From Flavobacteriales bacterium UBA3431 (GTDB lineage: Bacteria > Bacteroidota > Bacteroidia > Flavobacteriales > Schleiferiaceae): DNA of 8,192 nucleotides. Location: positions 36,499 to 44,690 of the forward strand of contig DFSS01000019.1 in NCBI GenBank assembly GCA_002381225.1, read 5' to 3'. Below the pieces are notes generated by a model. It saw nothing but the letters and a program-made list of their open reading frames with translations. It searched no databases and was not told where the DNA came from. The stretch's first letter is position 1, and every line of letters begins with the position of its first letter. Shown here one piece after another: positions 1 to 6,045 of the stretch. Position numbers and translations under genes: made by a program.

Positions 1-482
1 AAGTTCAATTCGGGCGTCATGGCGGACGTGTTGGGACGCAAAATCGTGGGGTCGTTGGATCCTGCCGTTCCATCGGGATAAATCCACTGGGCGGTTTTGA
101 CGTTTTTGTTTCGGAAATCGACCGACAAGCCCAAACCAAGTGTTCCGGGGCCGAGGTCTAGCTGGTATGCGTAACCCAGGGCAGCAGAAATATCTTGGAA
201 GAAGCCGATTTGGTCGTTCACAATGTTGACTAGGAGACCTCCGTGTAAGATGCTCAAAGGGATGTCGGCATTGATGTTCTGGGTGGTCGGGGCATTGTCA
301 AAGCCCACCCACTGAGATCGGTGGCCAACATTCAAGCAAATGGCGTCATTGCTCCCGGCCACGCCAGGGTTGAAGCCAATCGTATTGTGGTAGTACTGCG
401 TGAACTGAACGTCCTGCTGTGCCAAGGCCACACCGGAAAATCCAGCAAGAAGGGCGGTTGAAAGGATTATGCGTACAGTCAT
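1..482 (-). CDS. porP: PorP/SprF family type IX secretion outer-membrane protein (partial, N-terminal part)
   Basis: I read this gene by hand on the minus strand. It has 160 complete codons from the ATG at 480-482, then runs off the left edge, so the C-terminal part is missing (the family is usually about 300 residues). Residues 1-21 form a signal peptide: Arg at position 4, a hydrophobic core, and an ALA cleavage site before QQDVQFTQYY. The mature start QDVQFTQYYHN, the following FNPGVAGS and GHRSQWVGF, and the glycine-rich alternating strands are hallmarks of the PorP/SprF family. These are beta-barrel outer-membrane proteins linked to the type IX secretion/gliding machinery (known of the family). 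The 86 bp between this start and the upstream arginase-like gene contain no convincing TAnnTTTG box and no clear terminator, so read-through from topA is possible. In P. gingivalis, porP precedes porKLMN. By analogy gldKLMN may follow outside the window. PorP-like paralogues are common, so the exact orthologue is uncertain. Confidence 0.9.
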   Translation of the reverse strand, partial: MTVRIILSTALLAGFSGVALAQQDVQFTQYYHNTIGFNPGVAGSNDAICLNVGHRSQWVGFDNAPTTQNINADIPLSILHGGLLVNIVNDQIGFFQDISAALGYAYQLDLGPGTLGLGLSVDFRNKNVKTAQWIYPDGTAGSNDPTILRPNTSAMTPELN

Positions 483-568
483 GCAGGGCAGTTTGAGGCC
501 TAAAAATAGAAATAATCCGCCACCCTTCGGCGAAAGAAGAAAAAAACTGGTCAGTAATTTAAACCGTG

Positions 569-1723
569 TTACAGGGCTTTATGGACGGCCTTCCACCAGC
601 GATCGGGGATTTCCCCTTGCTGTGCCAATTCATAATCCTTTAAGGAGCAAGGCATTAAATGCTGGCGGGCATCCTGACCTGGGTGGGCGGGAACCTCCAT
701 CCACCACCGCCCACTGAAGGGAGATTTGTAGAAAATCAATTCTTGGCTTTGGGACTCCAAGAGCACGGTAAAGCGGGTGTAATCGGCTTTGGGACGAAGG
801 GGGTAGTCTCCTTTGCGCCATTGCACGCCTTCCAAAAAGTACCAGAAAGCTTGGGCGATCAGTTGGGCATTTTGGCCGGTTGGATCCAACTGGGGATTGT
901 AATCGAAATAGCCCACGGAGGTCAGCTTATCCGACATGCCCGCATACCGCATGGCCGCGCAGAGTTCCTCTGCTGTGAGTCCATTGGGGGAGGGGTTCGA
1001 CTGGCCCGGAGCATCGGCCATGCGCACAACGTGATTGTTGAAAATCATGAGGTCGGCGTCGCGCACCAGTGGTTCAATTTCTTGGATTTGGCCTCGGACT
1101 TCTCCCAATCGATGGGCGTGGAAATGCATTTTCTCAAAGAGGTCCAAAACCTCCGGAGCCACGTAATAGGCTTGGTGCCCAATGTGGGCGAGATTGTACA
1201 GCGAATAGGGCTTGGCGGTGAGCATATGGCTCAGCACGTTTTGATCGGAAAGGGGATCGCTGTCTTGGCCAAGGGCAATCCGGCTGTGGGCCACCCCCAC
1301 GTTGACGAGTTGCTCCAAGTGGCTGTATGCCCGGTAAAGGGAGAGGCTAAGGTCCGAGCTGCCTCCCAAAACAAAGGGAATGCAATTGCAGCGAAGGATT
1401 TCCACACAGAGTTCTTCCAAGGCTGCCATGCTGTCTACAGTGTCGCGCCCCGGGAGAATGTCCCCGAGATCGGCCACGCTAAAATCCCAGGAGCCAGGGA
1501 AGAGCGCATAGAGTTCTTTGCGCACTGCACGAGAGGCGTCGCGGGTCCCCCGTTGGTCGGTGCTGGCACGGTCTTCGGGGATTCCCAAAAAGGCGATGCG
1601 CACCGTTCGGAGGTCGGGTAGGCCCGCTTCTTCCGTGTGAATAACGAGGGTGCGGCCCAGCGTTCCGGGTTTGGCATCTTCAAGCCATTCCTGGGGTATC
1701 GGTTGGAGGGCGTTTTCCCACAT
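569..1723 (-). CDS. Arginase/formimidoylglutamase (ureohydrolase) family protein, probably catalytically altered
   Basis: This 384-residue protein belongs to the ureohydrolase fold family and matches the Bacteroidota subgroup often annotated as formimidoylglutamase or arginase. Family-like blocks are GIPEDRAS-x-QRG (48-59), the loop VLGGSSDLSLSLYRAY (118-133), a RDADLMIF strand (221-228), VRMADAPGQ (233-241), SPNGLTAEELCAAMRYAGMS (245-264), WYFLEG (294-299) and a C-terminal RWWMEVP / MPCSLKDYELA / PDRWWKAV region. True arginases bind two Mn ions through a GGxH His, a DAHxD strand and an SxDxDxxDP strand. Here the corresponding positions read GGSSD (120-124), AHSRIA (145-150) and IFNNHV (227-232), so nearly all ligands appear substituted. 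I infer a non-catalytic or structural role and do not assign hutG. The ATG lies 3 nt after the topA stop codon, so the two genes form one operon, and a type IX secretion gene follows. The long opposite-strand reading frame here is a shadow. Confidence 0.9.
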   Translation of the reverse strand: MWENALQPIPQEWLEDAKPGTLGRTLVIHTEEAGLPDLRTVRIAFLGIPEDRASTDQRGTRDASRAVRKELYALFPGSWDFSVADLGDILPGRDTVDSMAALEELCVEILRCNCIPFVLGGSSDLSLSLYRAYSHLEQLVNVGVAHSRIALGQDSDPLSDQNVLSHMLTAKPYSLYNLAHIGHQAYYVAPEVLDLFEKMHFHAHRLGEVRGQIQEIEPLVRDADLMIFNNHVVRMADAPGQSNPSPNGLTAEELCAAMRYAGMSDKLTSVGYFDYNPQLDPTGQNAQLIAQAFWYFLEGVQWRKGDYPLRPKADYTRFTVLLESQSQELIFYKSPFSGRWWMEVPAHPGQDARQHLMPCSLKDYELAQQGEIPDRWWKAVHKAL

Positions 1724-1726
1724 GGC

Positions 1727-4069
1727 TTACTTCTTTTTTCCCTTGCTAGCTGAGGGTTTGCGGCCAGCTGGCTTACGTCCGCGGCCCGATGGCTTCCGGT
1801 CGCCGGCAGCCGCGATGAGCTCCAGAGCCAATTCAGCAGTCAACGTGGAGACCTCCGTCGTCTTGGGGATCGGGTAGTTCGCGCCGTTGTATTTCATGTA
1901 GGGCCCGTATCGTCCTTGTGTCACCACAATCTGACCTTCTGGTCCGTCAAAGCTAGCCAACTGGGCGGCGGCGGTGGCTTCCGCTTTGGCTCGGATGAGG
2001 GCGATAGCTTCGGCTTCGGTGATGGTGTACGGGCTCAGTTCCTCGGGGAGGCTAACAAAGGTTTTCCCAACTTGGACATAGGGCCCAAAGCGGCCAACAC
2101 TCGTCTTCAAAGGTTGGCCTTCGTAGGAGCCCAAAGTTCGGGGCAAACTCAAGAGGGGGAGGGCTTCTTCGAGCGTGATGGTTTCCACCGACATTCCCTC
2201 AGGAATGCCCGCAAAACGTGGTTTCTCTTCGTCCGTGGTTTCACCCACTTGCACGACGGCCCCAAAGCGGGCGATGCGGGCGTAGACGGGTTTGCCCGTT
2301 TTCGGTTCTGTGCCGAGGAGGCGTTGACCGCTGGCCCGGTCCGCATCCGCCGACTTGGCGATTAGTCCATTGAATCCTTGGTAAAAGTCGGCCAAGACTT
2401 CCGTCCAGGAGACTTTGCCATCGGCGACTAGGTCGAAATCATTCTCCATTTTGGCCGTGAACTGGTAGTCCATGACGGTGGTGAAGTGCTCATTCAAAAA
2501 GTCCGTGACGATGTTGCCCATGTCGGTAGGGACCATGCGGCCCTTGTCCGATCCCGTCTTTTCGGTCTTGTCCTCCCAGGTCCATGCGCCCTGTTGAAAC
2601 GTACCGACGGCATAGGCCCGCTCGACGCCTTCATTGACGCCTTTTTGGACATACCCCCGCTTTTGAACGGTGGTAATCGTCGGGGCATAGGTGGAAGGTC
2701 GGCCAATGCCCAGTTCTTCCAATGCCTTGACCAACGTGGCTTCGGTGAATCGGCCGGGAGGGCGGGTAAAACGCTGTTGCGCTGTGGCGCGGAGTAGCTG
2801 AATGGCGTCCCCTTCTACCAAGGTTGGCAACAGGCCCGCATCCTCTTCTTCCTCGTCTACGCCTTCTCGGTACACCTTGAGGAAGCCATCAAACGCAATC
2901 ATTTCGCCTTTCGCGACAAAGCGCAGACCGGCGGTGTTGTCGATTTGGGCTGTCGTGCGCTCTAGTTTGGCATCGGCCATTTGGGAGGCCATGGTACGCT
3001 TCCAGATCAGCTCATACAATTTCTTTTGGCCTGGATCGAGTCCGGCCGTGGTTACGTTCAGATTGGTCGGACGGATGGCCTCGTGCGCCTCTTGAGCGCC
3101 TTTGGCTTTCGTGCTGTAGCGGCGAATCTGCACATATTGGCTTCCGTATTGGGCCGTAATGCTGTCTTGGGCCGCCGCTAAGGCATCTTCACTCAGGTTG
3201 ACCGAATCGGTACGCATGTAGGTAATGAGACCGTTTTCATACAATCCTTGAGCGAGGGACATGGTGCGGTTGACCGAATAGCCCAACTTCCGAGAGGCCT
3301 CCTGCTGGAGGGTGGAGGTGGTGAATGGTGCAGCGGGACGGCGGCTGGCGGCTTTTTTCTCCAGACTGGCCACGTGAAAGGGGCCGTTTCCGAGGCTCGC
3401 TAGCGTCTGCTCGACGTCATTTCGCGCAGCAATCCCTTGAGGCATTTCGGCACTGAAGGCGGCCCCGGCGGGGTTGGCAAATTGGCCATGAATGCGGAAA
3501 TCGCTTTGGGATTCAAAGGCTTGGATTTCGCGCTCGCGCTCCACAATGAGGCGCACGGCAACCGACTGTACTCGGCCGGCGCTCAGTCCCCGCTTGACTT
3601 TCTTCCACAAAACGGGCGAAAGCTCGAAGCCGACGATGCGGTCGAGCACCCGGCGCGCTTGCTGGGCATTGACCAAGTCCATGTCGATTCGGCGGGGTTG
3701 GTCGATGGCTTTGAGGATGGCTGTCTTCGTGATTTCGTGAAACACGATGCGGTTGGTTTTCAGCGCATCGAGTTCCAGTGCTTCGGCTAGATGCCATGCA
3801 ATGGCTTCTCCTTCGCGGTCCTCATCGGATGCGAGCCATACGGTTTCGGATTCCTTCGCGAGCTTCTTGAGTTTCTTGACCACCTCTTTCTTGTCGTCGC
3901 TCACGGCATACCGGGGAGCGAAGTCTTTTTCGAGGTCGACGCCCAGGTCGCGGTTGGGCAAATCGCGGATATGGCCAAAGCTGGATTCTACTTTAAAGTC
4001 CGGCCCTAAAAACTTTTCAATAGTCTTGGCTTTTGCGGGGGACTCGACGATGACCAGATTTTTTGCCAT
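1727..4069 (-). CDS. topA: DNA topoisomerase I (type IA, omega protein)
   Basis: This 780-residue enzyme relaxes negatively supercoiled DNA by nicking and passing a single strand through a covalent 5'-phosphotyrosine link. The N-terminal Toprim domain (about 1-115) has the catalytic Glu9 in IVESPAKAKTIEKFLG and the acidic triad D82/D84/E86 in SDEDREGEAIAWHL. The core domains include GLSAGRVQSVAVRLIVERER (161-180) and the active-site Tyr284 in LITYMRTDSVN. IGRPSTYAPTI (455-465) is another family block. The C-terminus carries Toprim-type C-terminal repeats around 600-735 (RFGAVVQVG, GRFGPYVQVG, GRYGPYMKYNG) and ends in a Lys/Arg/Gly-rich tail from 758. There are no four-Cys zinc fingers as in E. 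coli TopA, and in fact no cysteine at all. I chose the start at 4067-4069 (MAKNLVIVESP), the family's usual N-terminus. An in-frame ATG 7 codons upstream is rejected because it falls at the likely promoter box. It is the first gene of the minus-strand operon. Confidence 0.97.
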   Translation of the reverse strand: MAKNLVIVESPAKAKTIEKFLGPDFKVESSFGHIRDLPNRDLGVDLEKDFAPRYAVSDDKKEVVKKLKKLAKESETVWLASDEDREGEAIAWHLAEALELDALKTNRIVFHEITKTAILKAIDQPRRIDMDLVNAQQARRVLDRIVGFELSPVLWKKVKRGLSAGRVQSVAVRLIVEREREIQAFESQSDFRIHGQFANPAGAAFSAEMPQGIAARNDVEQTLASLGNGPFHVASLEKKAASRRPAAPFTTSTLQQEASRKLGYSVNRTMSLAQGLYENGLITYMRTDSVNLSEDALAAAQDSITAQYGSQYVQIRRYSTKAKGAQEAHEAIRPTNLNVTTAGLDPGQKKLYELIWKRTMASQMADAKLERTTAQIDNTAGLRFVAKGEMIAFDGFLKVYREGVDEEEEDAGLLPTLVEGDAIQLLRATAQQRFTRPPGRFTEATLVKALEELGIGRPSTYAPTITTVQKRGYVQKGVNEGVERAYAVGTFQQGAWTWEDKTEKTGSDKGRMVPTDMGNIVTDFLNEHFTTVMDYQFTAKMENDFDLVADGKVSWTEVLADFYQGFNGLIAKSADADRASGQRLLGTEPKTGKPVYARIARFGAVVQVGETTDEEKPRFAGIPEGMSVETITLEEALPLLSLPRTLGSYEGQPLKTSVGRFGPYVQVGKTFVSLPEELSPYTITEAEAIALIRAKAEATAAAQLASFDGPEGQIVVTQGRYGPYMKYNGANYPIPKTTEVSTLTAELALELIAAAGDRKPSGRGRKPAGRKPSASKGKKK

Positions 4070-4089
4070 GAGGTTTGGTTTAGAGCGCA

Positions 4090-4097
4090 CAAAGTAA
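4090..4097 (-). promoter_or_regulatory. Candidate -7 promoter box for topA
   Basis: Read on the minus strand the bases are TTACTTTG, one mismatch from the Bacteroidota primary-sigma -7 consensus TAnnTTTG. The topA ATG at 4069 would lie about 15 nt downstream of transcription initiation, which agrees with the shorter start chosen for TopA. A TTG at 4114-4116 (minus strand) could serve as the -33 element, but the spacer of 16 nt is shorter than usual. The call rests on pattern matching only. Confidence 0.4.
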
Positions 4098-4134
4098 AGG
4101 CCACATTTTTATACAATCGGCAGAAATCGTTTAC

Positions 4135-4147
4135 TGACATTTTGTCA
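4135..4147. promoter_or_regulatory. Perfect 5-bp dyad TGACA-N3-TGTCA in the divergent region
   Basis: TGACA (4135-4139), TTT, TGTCA (4143-4147) form a perfect inverted repeat. It covers the TTTG at 4141-4144 proposed as the miaB -33 element, so a protein bound here could affect miaB transcription. It lies upstream of the predicted miaB transcript start, so a DNA operator is a better guess than an RNA hairpin. No specific regulator can be named, and a dyad of this length may occur by chance. Confidence 0.3.
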
Positions 4148-4175
4148 TAAACTTCGGACGTAGTCCGTAATTTTG
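4141..4175 (+). promoter_or_regulatory. Candidate Bacteroidota promoter of the miaB operon
   Basis: The -7 box TAATTTTG at 4168-4175 matches TAnnTTTG at every fixed position. A TTTG at 4141-4144 is the candidate -33 element, with a 23-nt spacer that is a few bases longer than typical. The box ends only 5 nt before the miaB ATG at 4181. Transcription would therefore start at or within a few bases of the start codon, which predicts a leaderless or nearly leaderless mRNA. No Shine-Dalgarno sequence is present, which is common in this phylum. Confidence 0.6.
4155..4167. promoter_or_regulatory. Perfect 5-bp dyad CGGAC-N3-GTCCG in the miaB promoter spacer
   Basis: CGGAC (4155-4159), GTA, GTCCG (4163-4167) form an inverted repeat that ends exactly where the -7 box TAATTTTG begins at 4168. 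Its centre (4161) is 20 bp from the centre of the other dyad (4141), close to two helical turns. It has the same 5-3-5 format but a different sequence. It could be an operator or a chance palindrome. It is too short and lacks a U-tract, so it is not a terminator. Confidence 0.3.
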
Positions 4176-4180
4176 CCTTC

Positions 4181-5635
4181 ATGGAAAAGAACGGCGCAGA
4201 GCGCGAATTGTTGGAGGAAGCGCGTCAAGGCGAAGCCTTGGTGCTAGAAGGAACGGGCACAGGCAAGAAATTGTACATGGAATCCTATGGATGCCAGATG
4301 AATTTTTCGGACAGTGAAATCGTCGCTTCCATTCTCCAAAAGGAGGGCTATGAGACCACGACATCCATCGAAGAGGCGGATTTGGTCCTGCTCAATACTT
4401 GCTCTATCCGTGAAAAAGCGGAGCAAACAGTTCGGACGCGTTTGGACCAATTCAATACGCTGAAAAAAGAAAAGCCTGAGCTGCGCATTGGGGTGCTCGG
4501 CTGCATGGCGGAGCGCGTAAAGGAAAAATTTTTCCAAGAAGAAAAGTTGGTGGATTTGGTGGTCGGTCCCGATGCCTACAGGGACTTGCCCAACCTCCTT
4601 GATGAGATGGATGGCGGCCGCAAAGCGGTGAATGTTCTCCTCTCCAAAGAAGAAACCTACCACGATATTGAACCCGTTCGACTCGGCGGTAACGGCGTGA
4701 CGGCGTTTGTCTCCATCACCCGGGGCTGCGACAACATGTGCACATTCTGTGTGGTGCCTTTCACCCGGGGCCGAGAGCGCAGCCGCAATCCGCAGACCAT
4801 CATCGAAGAATGCACACAGCTTTGGGAGCAGGGCTACAAGGAAGTCACCTTACTCGGCCAAAATGTGGACAGCTACCTCTGGTATGGAGGTGGGTTGAAA
4901 AAAGATTTTGAGAAGGCCAGCGCCATGGCGCAGTCTACGGCCGTGCATTTTGCCGACTTGCTGCATTTGGTCGCCAAAGCGGTGCCAAACATGCGCATCC
5001 GATTCTCAACATCCAACCCCCAGGACATGAAGGATGACGTGCTGCATGCGATTGCTGCGCACGAGAATATTTGCAAGTACATCCACCTCCCGGTGCAGAG
5101 TGGGAGCTCACGCATTCTCAAGGCCATGAACCGCGGACACAACCGCGAGGAGTACATCGCCTTGATTGACCGCATTCAGCGAATCATCCCCGGCTGTTCG
5201 GTTTCCCACGACATGATTGCGGGATTTCCAACCGAGACCGAGGAAGACCATGCCGAAACGCTCAGCTTGATGGATTATGTCAAGTATGATTTCGGTTACA
5301 TGTTCTTCTATTCAGAACGCCCCAACACCTACGCGGCGCGGAAAATGGACGACGACATTCCCTTGGCGGTGAAGAAGCGCCGCTTGGCCGAAATTATTGC
5401 CAAGCAGCAAGAGCACAGTGCTGTGCGGCTCGCCGCCTATGTGGGTCAGACTTTGGAAGTTCTCGTTGAAGGGCGCTCCAAGCGCTCGGATGCGGACCTC
5501 TATGGACGCAGCACGTACAATACGGTGGTGGTGTTCCCGCGGGAAGAGTACCAGCCTGGCGACCTTGTTCGCGTCAAAATTGATCGTTCCACCCCGGCCA
5601 CCTTGATTGGGCAGGCTGTAGACCTTGTGCGATGA
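4181..5635 (+). CDS. miaB: tRNA-2-methylthio-N6-dimethylallyladenosine synthase (MiaB methylthiotransferase)
   Basis: This radical SAM enzyme adds a methylthio group to i6A37 of tRNAs reading UNN codons, giving ms2i6A37 and steadying codon-anticodon pairing. It is 484 residues long. The N-terminal MTTase domain holds the first [4Fe-4S] cluster ligands Cys38 (ESYGCQMNFSDSE), Cys74 (LNTCSIREKAE) and Cys108 (GVLGCMAER). The radical SAM motif is Cys183/Cys187/Cys190 (RGCDNMCTFC), followed by VVPFTRGRERSR. A short lineage-typical insertion, YLWYGGGLKKDF, follows LLGQNVDS. IHLPVQSGSSRILKAMNRG and MIAGFPTETEEDH are further family blocks, and a C-terminal TRAM domain (about 415-480) is expected to bind tRNA. 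The ATG at 4181 starts the Bacteroidota-type N-terminal extension (EARQGEALVLE) and is preceded directly by a promoter box. The stop overlaps the next gene's start as ATGA. First gene of the plus-strand operon. Confidence 0.97.
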   Translation: MEKNGAERELLEEARQGEALVLEGTGTGKKLYMESYGCQMNFSDSEIVASILQKEGYETTTSIEEADLVLLNTCSIREKAEQTVRTRLDQFNTLKKEKPELRIGVLGCMAERVKEKFFQEEKLVDLVVGPDAYRDLPNLLDEMDGGRKAVNVLLSKEETYHDIEPVRLGGNGVTAFVSITRGCDNMCTFCVVPFTRGRERSRNPQTIIEECTQLWEQGYKEVTLLGQNVDSYLWYGGGLKKDFEKASAMAQSTAVHFADLLHLVAKAVPNMRIRFSTSNPQDMKDDVLHAIAAHENICKYIHLPVQSGSSRILKAMNRGHNREEYIALIDRIQRIIPGCSVSHDMIAGFPTETEEDHAETLSLMDYVKYDFGYMFFYSERPNTYAARKMDDDIPLAVKKRRLAEIIAKQQEHSAVRLAAYVGQTLEVLVEGRSKRSDADLYGRSTYNTVVVFPREEYQPGDLVRVKIDRSTPATLIGQAVDLVR

Positions 5636-6045
5636 AACAGGTATTCTTGACATTCTGCCTCCTGTGCGGATGGGCTTCCGCGGCCCAAACCCGTTTGCCG
5701 GATGGCACCTGGGAAGACCGGGGTTTGGCCTTCTTGCTTTTGGATGAAAGCGTTCGCAATGATGGCGCATTGTCGCTTTGTATTGCCAAGGAAGATCAGT
5801 GCATTCAGAATTTGACTGTGGGCTTTACGGTCCGGGTTTTTGACCGGGCGGGCAAGGAAATTTGGAATTCGGTCTGGACGGGCCGAACGATGGACATCCA
5901 GTTTTCTAAACCCTTGCCCCAGGCGACGCGTTTAGAGATTGAAGCGAGCGGAAATTTTGTCGTCAATCGGACGACCGCAAACCGCATTTCGACCCGGGAG
6001 CCTTTGACGCTTTCGGTTTCGTTGAATGAAACGACCAAGCCATGA
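5632..6045 (+). CDS. Small secreted protein of unknown function
   Basis: I do not recognise this 137-residue protein. Residues 1-17 look like a Sec signal peptide: Lys2, a hydrophobic core, and cleavage after WASA before AQTRLPDG. The Cys residues at 9 and 12 lack small residues just before them and do not form a lipobox, so a soluble periplasmic (or otherwise exported) product is more likely than a lipoprotein. The mature part of about 120 residues has alternating hydrophobic residues (LTVGFTVRVFDRAGKEIW, ATRLEIEASGNFVV) that suggest an all-beta sandwich. Cys50 and Cys57 could form a disulfide. Its start overlaps the miaB stop and its stop overlaps the activator's start, each by 4 nt as ATGA. 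It is thus translationally coupled on both sides, which strongly supports it as a real gene. A link to envelope biogenesis with lptE is only inference from position. Confidence 0.85.
   Translation: MKQVFLTFCLLCGWASAAQTRLPDGTWEDRGLAFLLLDESVRNDGALSLCIAKEDQCIQNLTVGFTVRVFDRAGKEIWNSVWTGRTMDIQFSKPLPQATRLEIEASGNFVVNRTTANRISTREPLTLSVSLNETTKP

Noticed and set aside
483..568. Promoter or terminator in the 86-bp gap before porP
   Set aside because: There is only a weak stem on the minus strand (TTCGCC/GGCGGA around 522-540) without a following T-run, and no TAnnTTTG match. I see nothing firm.
1564..1580. TGGCAC motifs (also at 5704 and 7579) as sigma-54 -24 elements
   Set aside because: None has the required GC-containing -12 element at the correct spacing, and all lie inside coding sequence.
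659..1621. Open frame of 320 codons on the plus strand
   Set aside because: It lies wholly opposite the arginase-like gene, has no recognisable motif and lacks the domain-like blocks that the minus-strand product shows. It is a GC-rich antisense shadow.
4069..4090. Start of topA at the upstream in-frame ATG (4088-4090)
   Set aside because: The extra seven residues are not part of the conserved N-terminus MAKNLVIVESP, and the ATG coincides with the likely -7 box, so the transcript would begin downstream of it.
4155..4167. The CGGAC/GTCCG hairpin as an intrinsic terminator or riboswitch
   Set aside because: The stem is 5 bp with no U-tract, it sits upstream of the predicted transcript start, and both flanking genes point away from it.
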